A DNA stretch of 32,008 nucleotides from Aquabacterium sp. (GTDB taxonomy: Bacteria; Pseudomonadota; Gammaproteobacteria; Burkholderiales; Burkholderiaceae_C). This document shows, one piece after another, positions 7,386-17,928 of this stretch. The notes beneath the pieces were generated by a model. That model was given only the letters and a program-made list of their open reading frames with translations. It had not been told where the DNA came from and did not search any database. The position numbers were made by a program, and so were the translations under genes. Positions within the stretch are counted from its first letter, which is position 1, and the number at the start of each line of letters is the position of its first letter. Where the stretch lies: positions 1 to 32,008 of the forward strand of contig JAGOKC010000023.1 of the NCBI GenBank assembly GCA_017994835.1, read 5' to 3'.

Positions 7386-7415
7386 ACGGCTGCAACACGC
7401 AGTTGTTGCGGCCGT
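7386..7415 (-). repeat. Strong hairpin in the nrdA-nrdB spacer
   Basis: The sequence forms two stem parts of 5 and 6 bp, ACGGC/GCCGT and GCAACA/TGTTGC, separated by one mismatch on the transcribed strand, with a 6-base loop. With the hairpin at 7356-7373 it fills much of the 155-bp spacer. Intercistronic stems of this kind can set unequal stability of the two messages. Confidence 0.5.
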
Positions 7416-7478
7416 GCATCGAAACGCGTCAGAAGGTGCATGAATACGGGGGGGCGGCGCGACAGCTGTGTTCAAGCT

Positions 7479-10343
<2,865 letters not shown>

Positions 10344-10381
10344 GGGTTCCCTTTAACGTGCATCAACTCGCACGATTCACG

Positions 10382-10397
10382 ACACTATATATGGTGT
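10382..10397 (-). promoter_or_regulatory. NrdR box 1 (proximal)
   Basis: The 16-mer ACACCATATATAGTGT (minus strand) matches the NrdR consensus ACACWATATATWGTGT almost perfectly. It covers the -10 element of the nrdA promoter, so binding of NrdR with ATP/dATP should block transcription. Confidence 0.85.
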
Positions 10398-10412
10398 TTA
10401 TTTTGCTCGCAA
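10384..10412 (-). promoter_or_regulatory. nrdA promoter (-35 TTGCGA, 17 bp, -10 TATAGT)
   Basis: The minus strand has TTGCGA at 10407-10412 and TATAGT at 10384-10389, 17 bp apart. This is a good sigma-70 match placed 41 bases upstream of the nrdA ATG. The -10 lies within NrdR box 1 and the -35 abuts box 2. Confidence 0.7.
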
Positions 10413-10428
10413 GCACCACATGTAGCGT
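10413..10428 (-). promoter_or_regulatory. NrdR box 2 (distal, degenerate)
   Basis: This 16-mer (GCACCACATGTAGCGT as read on the plus strand) matches about 11 of 16 consensus positions. It lies exactly 31 bp from box 1, three helical turns, which is the characteristic spacing of paired NrdR boxes. The spacing is the main support. Confidence 0.6.
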
Positions 10429-10460
10429 TCATGGCGTGTGGCCACGCCAGGGAAAATGCC

Positions 10461-11051
10461 TCAAACCTGGGCCTGTCCCCAGGGAAAAACCTGATCTGAC
10501 CAGCTTGTGAGTGTTTGTAACTGTCGCCAGTCAAACGCACAGCCGGGGTCATTTTTTCGACCCGGCGCAATGTGCTCGTGCCCGACCACCTGATGGATCG
10601 GATATTGCTGCGCAAGGGCGTGCAGCAGGTCGCTCAGGCAGGCGTACTGGGCAAGCTCAAACGGTTGATCTTCCAGCCCTTCCAGTTCGATGCCGACCGA
10701 GTAATCGTTGCAGTTCTCTCGGCCCTGCCAACAAGATCGCCCAGCGTGCCAGGCGCGATCGTTCACCGAGACGAACTGCAGCAATTCACCATCACGGCGA
10801 ATGACGAAGTGGGCGGAAACCTCGGTGCCCCGGATCTGATCGAAGTAGGGGTGAGCATCCCAGTCGAGCTGATTGGTGAACAGCTGCTCGATTTCAGGTC
10901 CACCGTATTCGCCGGGGGGCAGGCTGATGGAATGGATCACGGCCAGGGTGATGGCCGTGTTGTCAGGGCGGGGGCCAAAATTGGGCGATGGCACCGTGCG
11001 TGCGTCGCACAACCAGCCGTTCTCCCAAAGGGACTTCGATTCAATCGACAT
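10461..11051 (-). CDS. ampD: 1,6-anhydro-N-acetylmuramyl-L-alanine amidase AmpD
   Basis: This 196-residue cytoplasmic zinc amidase recycles peptidoglycan by removing the peptide from anhydro-muropeptides; its loss commonly derepresses AmpC beta-lactamases. The N-terminal PSPNFGPRP motif is typical. Zinc ligands by family alignment are H40 (AVIHSIS), H158 (VVGHEH) and D168 (GRKNDPG). The ATG at 11051 lies within the last codons of pilR (11-bp overlap), suggesting translational coupling; no strong ribosome site precedes it. A longer frame open to 11189 would give an unrelated N-terminus overlapping pilR. No signal peptide is present, as expected. Confidence 0.94.
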   Translation of the reverse strand: MSIESKSLWENGWLCDARTVPSPNFGPRPDNTAITLAVIHSISLPPGEYGGPEIEQLFTNQLDWDAHPYFDQIRGTEVSAHFVIRRDGELLQFVSVNDRAWHAGRSCWQGRENCNDYSVGIELEGLEDQPFELAQYACLSDLLHALAQQYPIHQVVGHEHIAPGRKNDPGCAFDWRQLQTLTSWSDQVFPWGQAQV

Positions 11052-12570
11052 CGGGATCGAAGCGTTCGCCCAGCACCACACCTTGATCGGTGATCTGTAC
11101 GCCCAGACGCGCCATGCGGTAGCGCATCTGACGCAGCGACAAGCCCATGCTGGCTCCTGCTGCGGTGCGGTTGTAGCGGTGTTTCTCAAGTGCTCGCACC
11201 AGAATGTCGCGCTCGATCAGATCAAGGTGTCCGGCCAGATCCGACGGCAATGGGGCTGGTGTTGTGGGCACAGGGATGACATCGACAGGCTCTGACAGCC
11301 CTGCAGCTTGGGTGGGCTCAAAGTCGATTTCAACTTCCGGCTCTTCGGCATCCGACGCACGCGAGATGCCCAGGTCTTCGGCTTCGAGGGTGGTGTGATT
11401 GCTCAAGGCCACGGCGCGCTGCAGCAGGTTTTCCAGTTCGCGCACATTGCCGGGGAAAGGGTACTGCATCAGGGCCTTCATGGCCGTGGCGCTGAGCGTG
11501 GCCGGGACCGCCATGCCGGTTTCATGGGCAATGCGATCGAGGATGCGTGCGCTGAGTTCAGGCAGGTCTTCGAGGCGGTCGCGCAGGGCAGGCAAAGTGA
11601 CCTGGATGACGTTGAGGCGGTAATACAAGTCCTGACGGAAGCGACCGACCTTGACCTCTGCCTGCAGGTCTTTGTGGGTGGCGCTCAACAACCTCACATC
11701 GACGGCGATTTCTTGTGTGGCACCGACCGGACGAACTGCGCGCTCCTGAATGGCGCGCAGCAACTTGGACTGCATGGCCAGCGGCAGATCCCCGATTTCA
11801 TCGAGAAACAGGGTGCCACCGTGTGCGGCCTGAAAAAAGCCTTCCCGGTCTTCTTGCGCGCCAGTGAAGGCGCCCTTGCGGTAGCCAAAGAATTCGGCTT
11901 CCAGGAGTTGTTCCGGGATGGCCCCGCAGTTGACGGGAATGAAGGGGCGCTCGGCTCGCACGCTGACATCGTGGATGGCCCGTGCCACCAGCTCCTTGCC
12001 CGTGCCCGACTCACCCCACAACATGACCGGTGCCATGCTGCGTGCCACCTTTTCAATCAGTTCACGCACCTGTTGGATCGGGGCGCTGTGACCCGCAAGG
12101 CGAGACAAGGCGCGCGGGGGCGGCGCACAACGATGCGTTGTTGTCGGTGCTGACGGCGCAGTCGCTGCGGAGCCTGGCACCGGTTTGTCGAGCGTGTCAG
12201 AGGCGATGGCAGCAGCCACCACCGAGCGGAATTGTTTGAGATCGACGGGTTTGGTCAGATAGTCGTAGGCCCCACTCTTGAGGGCGCTCACGGCATTTTC
12301 TGCCGAACCGTAGGCCGTGATCACGATGGACTTCTCGCGGCGACCTGCTGCCTCCAGCCGTTGCAGCAATTCCAGTCCTGTGCCGTCAGGCAGGCGCATG
12401 TCGGTGATCACGGCACTGAAAGTCTGATCTTGCAGATGTTGCCAGGCGTCACCGACGGTGCCGGCGGTCTCGACGTCGTAGCCTTCGCGCAGCAAGGTCA
12501 GCTCATAGAGGGTACGCAGGTCCGGTTCGTCGTCAACAACCAGCAGGCGATGAAGGGCAGGGGTGCTCAT
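11041..12570 (-). CDS. pilR: Sigma-54-dependent response regulator, PilR-like
   Basis: This 509-residue NtrC-family regulator has three parts. The receiver domain carries the phosphoacceptor D57 (ITDMRLPDG), K108 in LTKP and the acidic DDE patch near residue 14. The AAA+ domain has Walker A GESGTGKE (187-194), the sigma-54 contact loop GAFTGA (234-239) and Walker B LFLDEIG. A C-terminal Fis-type helix-turn-helix (NRTAAGASMGLSLRQMRYRM) follows. The domain pattern and pairing with the adjacent PilS-like kinase point to PilR, activator of type IV pilin genes, but no pil structural gene is in the window. Its ATG overlaps the kinase stop as ATGA. Confidence 0.88.
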   Translation of the reverse strand: MSTPALHRLLVVDDEPDLRTLYELTLLREGYDVETAGTVGDAWQHLQDQTFSAVITDMRLPDGTGLELLQRLEAAGRREKSIVITAYGSAENAVSALKSGAYDYLTKPVDLKQFRSVVAAAIASDTLDKPVPGSAATAPSAPTTTHRCAPPPRALSRLAGHSAPIQQVRELIEKVARSMAPVMLWGESGTGKELVARAIHDVSVRAERPFIPVNCGAIPEQLLEAEFFGYRKGAFTGAQEDREGFFQAAHGGTLFLDEIGDLPLAMQSKLLRAIQERAVRPVGATQEIAVDVRLLSATHKDLQAEVKVGRFRQDLYYRLNVIQVTLPALRDRLEDLPELSARILDRIAHETGMAVPATLSATAMKALMQYPFPGNVRELENLLQRAVALSNHTTLEAEDLGISRASDAEEPEVEIDFEPTQAAGLSEPVDVIPVPTTPAPLPSDLAGHLDLIERDILVRALEKHRYNRTAAGASMGLSLRQMRYRMARLGVQITDQGVVLGERFDPDVD

Positions 12571-14390
12571 GCGATGTGGGGAGGCGATCCCTCAGGTTCA
12601 ATCGGCATCGTGACGAAAAACTCGTTGCGGTGACGCACGGCAGGCGGATGCTGCCGGTAGTCGATGGCCGCACCATGGCGCTCGCACAACTCCTTGCAAA
12701 TATACAGGCCCAGACCTGTGCCTTGGCTGCGCGTGGAGAAGAAGGGCTCAAACAGCGAGCGTTCGGTGTCGGCGCTCAGGGGCTCGCCGTCACTGTTGAC
12801 CGACAGGACCAGCATCGCGCCGCCTTGGCGAGCCGGCCGCCAGCTGATGATGACTTCAATGGCCCCTGGTTGACCACTGCCGTGGCGTAACGCGTTGTCG
12901 AGCAGGTTCACCAGCACACGCTGAAGGTGCTCAGGTTCGAAGCGCACCAGCAGGGGAGTCGTTGCCTGATCAAGATGCTGCGTGTGAACCTGCAGCAGTG
13001 ATTCGGGCCCATCACTCAGGCCGTGGGTCAGTCGCCATTCGCTGCAGATCGCCTGGGCTGTTTCCAGCAGGTCGATGGCCGGTGCCGGGGGGCGTATCCC
13101 AGGGGCCACAGCGAGAATGTCATCGACGATGTGCTGCAGTCGCACCACGTTGTCGGCAACCATGCGTGTCAGGCGATGCTGTGTCGGTGTGGTGGCGTCT
13201 TCACCCATCAACGCATTGGCCTGCGAAATCGCGGCCAGCGGATTGCGAATTTCGTGAGCGATGCCAGCCGACATGCGTCCCATCGCAGCCAGCTTGTCCT
13301 GTCGTTGGCGGGCGCGCACGATGCGCAGGTCTTCCAGCCAGAGCATGCACATGTCTTCGGCATGAAGCGCCTTGTTGCCCCGTGTGAAGCGTACGCGCAC
13401 GCGCAGATCGCGTCGGAGCTGCTCATCGTCAAATCGCAGGGAAACCTCCTGGCCGGCTTCAGCCTGAAGGGGCGCGCGTACCGCCTGGTCAACGGCGTGG
13501 ACCAGTCCCTGCCAGGCGGGTGTGCCACGCAGCTGAAATGGCGCGGGTTGGGCGAGCCCCTGGACACTCAACAGGCGACGCGCTGCAGGGTTGGCGGCAC
13601 GCACATGTCCCTGACGGTCAACCACCAGCACGCCCTCGCTCATCTCTTCCATCACCAGGCGATTGAGCTGGGCTTGTTGCCGAGCCAATTCCATGCTGCC
13701 GCGCGCGCTGCGCTCTTCACGGGCCACGCGTGCCGCCAGTTCGCTGGCCAGGGCTGCAATCGCAAACAGACCAAAACCCGCCAGACCGGCTTCGGCCAGT
13801 TGTGCGCTCAGTGTGGCCGTGAGGGTGCCATGTATCCAGGCTGCAGTCAGCAGGTTGATCGAACCTACCGCTGCAACGGCGAGCGCCACCACTCTGGGCA
13901 TCAGCACGCCTGCCATCAGCACAGGCAAAGCCAGCAAGGCCTGGGCGTTGAGGGTCGTGTTCATCAAGTGCTGCAGCAGCGAGAAGAACGCCAGATCCAG
14001 GCCAATCGTCAGGATGGCCTGGCGCGGACTCAGCATCGGGGAGTCATGAGGGCCGCTGGTGCGTTGATGGCGCATGGACGACGGCCAGGCCCACAGTAGC
14101 AAAGCCAGGCTGGCATAGCCCACCGCCGTGCCGATCCAGATCAGCGACCGATTGCCCATCAGCCAGTTGCCGGCCAGCAGTCCCAGCAGCACCACGGCCA
14201 GCAGTGCGCGCGCGCTCAGAAAGGTGCGATAGGTGCGCAGATAGGGCAGTTTGTTCTGCGGACTGCCCCATGTCCCGTCGGACTGAGCCGATTGCCAGGC
14301 GAGGTCGGGGGCCTCAGGCCACTTGGCAGAGGCTTTGAGGTCGAAACGGCTGAACCATGAAGCGGCAGGATCCTGAGGACGAGGTGACAT
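12567..14390 (-). CDS. pilS: Sensor histidine kinase, PilS-like
   Basis: This 607-residue kinase has a hydrophobic N-terminal region (residues about 58-215) with roughly six membrane segments and almost no periplasmic part, as in PilS. It is followed by a PAS-like domain (about 245-360, VLVVDRQGHVRAANPAA). The H box AGIAHEIRNPLAAIS has H379, followed by an N box (LVNLLDNALRHG) and the G box GTGLGLYICKELCERHGA. It should phosphorylate the adjacent PilR-like regulator. In Pseudomonas PilS senses pilin in the membrane; that signal is inferred here. The first 55 residues are hydrophilic. The stop overlaps the pilR start by 4 bp, so the pair is one translational unit. Confidence 0.87.
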   Translation of the reverse strand: MSPRPQDPAASWFSRFDLKASAKWPEAPDLAWQSAQSDGTWGSPQNKLPYLRTYRTFLSARALLAVVLLGLLAGNWLMGNRSLIWIGTAVGYASLALLLWAWPSSMRHQRTSGPHDSPMLSPRQAILTIGLDLAFFSLLQHLMNTTLNAQALLALPVLMAGVLMPRVVALAVAAVGSINLLTAAWIHGTLTATLSAQLAEAGLAGFGLFAIAALASELAARVAREERSARGSMELARQQAQLNRLVMEEMSEGVLVVDRQGHVRAANPAARRLLSVQGLAQPAPFQLRGTPAWQGLVHAVDQAVRAPLQAEAGQEVSLRFDDEQLRRDLRVRVRFTRGNKALHAEDMCMLWLEDLRIVRARQRQDKLAAMGRMSAGIAHEIRNPLAAISQANALMGEDATTPTQHRLTRMVADNVVRLQHIVDDILAVAPGIRPPAPAIDLLETAQAICSEWRLTHGLSDGPESLLQVHTQHLDQATTPLLVRFEPEHLQRVLVNLLDNALRHGSGQPGAIEVIISWRPARQGGAMLVLSVNSDGEPLSADTERSLFEPFFSTRSQGTGLGLYICKELCERHGAAIDYRQHPPAVRHRNEFFVTMPIEPEGSPPHIA

Positions 14391-14403
14391 GTCAGGTCAG
14401 ACT

Positions 14404-14661
14404 TCAGTGAGCAGCGCTTCCTGCCTTGCGATGGGCGGCGCAGCAGTAGGGGTGGCCTGCTGCGTCGCGCAGCGCTTCGCTGGCGGGCAGGTGAACGCCG
14501 CAGTGCGCGCAGGCCAGCATGTTTTCTGTTGGCGCGGTCGAACCTTTGGGTGCGGGCTTGTTGGCGTTTTGGCGATCACGATGCAGTTGCCGTGCGCGCC
14601 GCAGCAGGGGCGAATACAGCAGCCAGACAATGAGCAAGCCAATCAGCAGGTACTTCAGCAT
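14404..14661 (-). CDS. PP0621 family small membrane-anchored protein
   Basis: This 85-residue protein has one N-terminal membrane segment (YLLIGLLIVWLLYSPLL), a basic stretch, then a cysteine-rich C-terminus: CAHCGVHLP followed by YCCAAH, which could bind a metal ion. The pattern agrees with the PP0621 family, whose function is unknown. It sits 13 bp before pilS and 7 bp after the CcsA-like gene on the same strand, so it is almost certainly part of their operon. Confidence 0.78.
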   Translation of the reverse strand: MLKYLLIGLLIVWLLYSPLLRRARQLHRDRQNANKPAPKGSTAPTENMLACAHCGVHLPASEALRDAAGHPYCCAAHRKAGSAAH

Positions 14662-14668
14662 GGTGCGT

Positions 14669-15529
14669 TCAGACCGGATTGCCGCGATGGAGGATCACCT
14701 CCAGCACGAAGCGCGAGCCGACATAAGCCAGCAGCAACAAAGTGGACCCTGCGACCAGCCAGCGGATGGCCATGCGCCCGCGCCAGCCAAAGCGCACACG
14801 CCCGATCAGCAAGATGGCAAACACCATCCAGGACAGCATCGAGAAGATGCTTTTGTGATCCCAGTGCCAGGGCGTGGTGATGAAGCCGAGCAACAGGGTC
14901 AGCGTCAGCATGACAAAGCCGGCCAGAACAAATTGAATGGTCAAGGCTTCCAGACGTAGCAAGGGCATGCCCAGAACACCGCCCTGAAGTGCCTGCAAAG
15001 GCAGGGTACCCGAGGCGCTCGGGGGGGCCCGCAGTTGTCGCTCGGTGTGGCGCCACAACGCCGCGTGCAGCAAGGCCGCACCGAACAATCCATAAGAAGC
15101 AAAGCCCAGCAACCAGTGCAGTGGTGCCCAGCTCAGCCCCTGCACTGCCTGCAGTCGGCCTGGAAACAGCCAACCCAGGGCCACCGTGACGGCGGCCAGC
15201 ACAGCCAGCACCCGTCGCACACTGGGCAAACCCAGGCGACGACTTTCGAAGGCATACACGGCGATCACCAGCCAGCTGGTGATGGACAAAGCGGCACCAA
15301 AACCAAAGCGTGCTCCAATGGCCCCGTGCTGGGTGATCACCGTGTCCAGCACGATGGCGACGGCCTGAGCCAGCCACCCGACCCACAGCGCTGCCCAGAT
15401 CGGGCGTTCGTGACGCGCAGAACCCCCTGTGGCCCCTCCAGGCCACGCTGCAGCGAACAAATAAGCCAGTATGGCCAGCACGCTGGGCCAGAGCGCGGGT
15501 TGCGAGGGCAAGGCGGGCGATAAAATCAT
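14669..15529 (-). CDS. CcsA/YpjD-like inner-membrane protein
   Basis: This 286-residue protein has about eight hydrophobic segments. It shows features of the cytochrome c assembly (CcsA/HemX) superfamily: LHWLLGFASYGLFGAALLHA and, near the end, TPWHWDHKSIFSMLSWMVF, with conserved His and Trp that handle haem in true CcsA. In E. coli the related YpjD gene also sits divergently next to ffh, supporting a YpjD-type assignment rather than a complete cytochrome c synthase. No CcsB partner is visible. Its start lies only 32 bp from the ffh start. Precise function is unproven. Confidence 0.78.
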   Translation of the reverse strand: MILSPALPSQPALWPSVLAILAYLFAAAWPGGATGGSARHERPIWAALWVGWLAQAVAIVLDTVITQHGAIGARFGFGAALSITSWLVIAVYAFESRRLGLPSVRRVLAVLAAVTVALGWLFPGRLQAVQGLSWAPLHWLLGFASYGLFGAALLHAALWRHTERQLRAPPSASGTLPLQALQGGVLGMPLLRLEALTIQFVLAGFVMLTLTLLLGFITTPWHWDHKSIFSMLSWMVFAILLIGRVRFGWRGRMAIRWLVAGSTLLLLAYVGSRFVLEVILHRGNPV

Positions 15530-15561
15530 GGGTCAAGTTTACGAGCACAAGCAGCGATTTC

Positions 15562-16935
15562 ATGGCATCCAACCTCACTGAACGACTCAGTCGCCTGGTC
15601 AAGACCATGCGCGGCCAGTCCCGCATCACCGAAACCAACGTGCAGGACATGTTGCGCGAGGTCCGCATGGCGCTGCTGGAGGCCGACGTGGCACTGCCAG
15701 TGGTGCGCGATTTCATTGCACGCGTCAAGGAAAAATCCTTGGGGCAGGAGGTGGTCTCGTCCCTGACGCCGGGCCAGGTCCTGGTCAGCATCGTGCAGAA
15801 GGAGCTCTCCGCCACCATGGGCGAGGGCGTGTCCGACATCAATCTGGCAGCCCAGCCCCCGGCCGTCATCCTGATGGCCGGCTTGCAAGGGGCCGGTAAG
15901 ACCACCACCACGGCCAAGCTCGCCAAGCACCTGATCGAAAAGCGCAAGAAAAAGGTGCTCACCGTCTCGGCCGACGTGTACCGCCCGGCCGCCATCGAAC
16001 AGCTCAAGACCGTCACGGCGCAGGCCGGGGCCGAGTGGTTCCCCTCCACGCCTGACCAGAAGCCCGCAGACATTGCCGCAGCGGCCATCGACCATGCCCG
16101 CCGCCACTACTTTGATGTGCTGCTGGTGGACACCGCCGGGCGTCTGGCCATTGACGACGTTCTGATGGCCGAAATCAAGGCCTTGCACGCCCAACTCAAG
16201 CCGGTTGAGACCCTGTTCGTGGTCGATGCCATGCAGGGCCAGGATGCCATCAACACCGCCAAGGCCTTCAAGGAAGCGCTGCCCCTGACGGGCGTGGTGC
16301 TCACCAAGCTCGACGGTGACTCCCGTGGCGGCGCGGCCCTGTCCGTGCGTCAGATCACCGGTGTGCCCATCAAGTTTGCCGGTGTCTCTGAAAAAATCGA
16401 CGGACTGGAAGTGTTTGATGCCGAACGGCACGCCGGGCGTGTGTTGGGCATGGGCGACATTGTGGCCCTGGTCGAAGAGGTGCAAAAGGGCGTTGACATC
16501 GAAGCGGCCCAAAAATTGGCCGACAAGGTCAAGTCGGGTGTGGACTTTGACCTGGAAGACTTTCTGGCACAGATCAGCCAGATGAAGAAGATGGGCGGCC
16601 TGTCCGGACTGATCGACAAACTGCCCACCGAAATGGCTGCCAAAGCGGGCCAGGCTGACATGGACAAGGCCGAGCGTGATGTACGTCGCATGGAGGGGAT
16701 GATTCGCGCCATGACCCCTCAAGAGCGTCGCAAGCCAGACATCATCAAGGCCAGTCGCAAACGCCGCATTGCCATCGGCTCTGGTGTGCAGGTGCAGGAC
16801 GTCAACCGCATGCTCAACCAGTTTGATCAGATGCGCACCATGATGAAGAAAATGAAGGGCGGCGGCCTCTTCAAAATGATGAAACGCATGGGTGGCATGA
16901 AGGGCATGCCCGGTATGGGTGGCATGGGCCGTTGA
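15562..16935 (+). CDS. ffh: Signal recognition particle protein Ffh
   Basis: This 457-residue SRP54 homologue binds 4.5S RNA and nascent signal sequences and delivers ribosomes to FtsY at the inner membrane. The N domain occupies residues 1-100. The G domain has GLQGAGKTTT (107-116), DTAGRL and TKLDGDSRGG. The methionine-rich M domain includes the RNA-binding segment RIAIGSGVQVQDVNRML and ends in a Met/Gly-rich tail (GGMKGMPGMGGMGR). The length matches the family. Only 32 bp separate its start from that of the divergent CcsA-like gene, so its promoter probably lies within that gene. FtsY is encoded about 1 kb downstream on the other strand. Confidence 0.97.
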   Translation: MASNLTERLSRLVKTMRGQSRITETNVQDMLREVRMALLEADVALPVVRDFIARVKEKSLGQEVVSSLTPGQVLVSIVQKELSATMGEGVSDINLAAQPPAVILMAGLQGAGKTTTTAKLAKHLIEKRKKKVLTVSADVYRPAAIEQLKTVTAQAGAEWFPSTPDQKPADIAAAAIDHARRHYFDVLLVDTAGRLAIDDVLMAEIKALHAQLKPVETLFVVDAMQGQDAINTAKAFKEALPLTGVVLTKLDGDSRGGAALSVRQITGVPIKFAGVSEKIDGLEVFDAERHAGRVLGMGDIVALVEEVQKGVDIEAAQKLADKVKSGVDFDLEDFLAQISQMKKMGGLSGLIDKLPTEMAAKAGQADMDKAERDVRRMEGMIRAMTPQERRKPDIIKASRKRRIAIGSGVQVQDVNRMLNQFDQMRTMMKKMKGGGLFKMMKRMGGMKGMPGMGGMGR

Positions 16936-16950
16936 CACGGCTTGTCACGC

Positions 16951-16962
16951 CTTGCATGCAAG
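16951..16962. repeat. Perfect 12-bp palindrome CTTGCATGCAAG
   Basis: It lies 15 bases after the ffh stop, in the gap before the DUF2726 gene. It has no loop or T run, so it is not a terminator; it could be a protein-binding site or chance. Confidence 0.3.
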
Positions 16963-17029
16963 TCTCGATTGATTCTGCTGCGCGGCGCTGTTAGCGTGTG
17001 CACATGATCAATGCGTGCACATACTGAAC

Positions 17030-17914
17030 ATGATGGATTGGGCGTCGTTGTGGCCGGCTTTGCTGGTCGGTGGAGTCGGAGTTGTCGGTGCGACGGCTGC
17101 CTGGCGTCTGGGGCGTGGACGACGTGCTGCCTCTGAGGCAACCCGTCCGGTGCAAGACCAGGACGTAGAGGTTCGTCCTCGCAAACCCGGTCGTCCGGCC
17201 TCTTACGACAACCTTGACACGGTGCTTGACTGGGAGCCAGGTGCCACCCGGTTGCTGACCCATGCCGAACGTGAGGCCTATCACCTGCTGCACAAGGCAC
17301 TGCCCGAGCACATGATTCTGGCCCAGGTGCCCGTGGCCCGCTTTCTCAAGGTGCCCACGCGCAACTCCTACGCCGAATGGCTGCGCCGCGTCGGTTCACT
17401 CTGCGTCGATCTGGTCGTGTGCGACATGGCCTCGCATGTGTTGGCCGTGGTTGAAATTCGCAAACCTCCAGCGCAGGAAACCGATCGCACCCGTCGGCGT
17501 CACAACCGCATGGACAAAGTGTTGCAAGCCGCACACATCCGCGTCCATGTCTGGCAAGAAGACGTCTTGCCCGCAACCCAGGCCGTGCGTGAAGCCATCC
17601 TCGGTCCCAACGCGGCGCGACTTGACGATGTGGCCGCGCCCCCTTCTGCAGAAAGCAGCCGCAGCCGCCGAGACGCCGAAGCCGCCGCTGTGGTCGCCTC
17701 CATGCGCACCGGTGGGTTGATGCAGGGCATGTCGGTCAAGGAGAGTTCGGTGGACTTCAACCTCGATGACCCCGACGAGTCCGAGCGCGCTGGTGCAGGT
17801 CGCCATGCCAGTACACACCGCGACCCGCCTCCGTCCACCTGGTTTGATGACCTCGAACCCACGGCACCTGCACCACTTGACGACGACCTGCCGCCCTCGC
17901 AGCGATCGCGCTGA
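17030..17914 (+). CDS. DUF2726 domain protein with N-terminal membrane anchor
   Basis: This protein of about 294 residues has a short hydrophobic segment (LWPALLVGGVGVVGATAAW), a basic linker and a DUF2726 domain at about residues 70-190 (LTHAEREAYHLLHKALPEHM to VWQEDVLPA). A long acidic, proline-rich tail follows. DUF2726 is thought to adopt a PD-(D/E)XK nuclease-like fold. VDLVVCD followed by AVVEIRK resembles that active-site layout, with Arg where Lys is usual, so activity is uncertain. Starts at 17015 (GTG), 17030 and 17033 are possible; none has a clear ribosome site. I use 17030 because the mature N-terminus MMDWASLW fits a membrane anchor. It follows ffh by 94 bp and converges on ftsY. 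Confidence 0.75.
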   Translation: MMDWASLWPALLVGGVGVVGATAAWRLGRGRRAASEATRPVQDQDVEVRPRKPGRPASYDNLDTVLDWEPGATRLLTHAEREAYHLLHKALPEHMILAQVPVARFLKVPTRNSYAEWLRRVGSLCVDLVVCDMASHVLAVVEIRKPPAQETDRTRRRHNRMDKVLQAAHIRVHVWQEDVLPATQAVREAILGPNAARLDDVAAPPSAESSRSRRDAEAAAVVASMRTGGLMQGMSVKESSVDFNLDDPDESERAGAGRHASTHRDPPPSTWFDDLEPTAPAPLDDDLPPSQRSR

Positions 17915-17928
17915 TCCCTTTTTGGGTA

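Noticed and set aside
13023-14099. 358-codon plus-strand open frame opposite pilS
   Set aside because: It is an antisense shadow; the minus strand carries an unmistakable histidine kinase with all boxes.
15526-16938. 470-codon His-rich minus-strand frame opposite ffh
   Set aside because: Its composition is typical of an antisense frame, and ffh on the plus strand is complete.
17004-17027. Seven-codon mini-frame just before the DUF2726 start
   Set aside because: It has no ribosome site and no regulatory codon pattern; probably chance.
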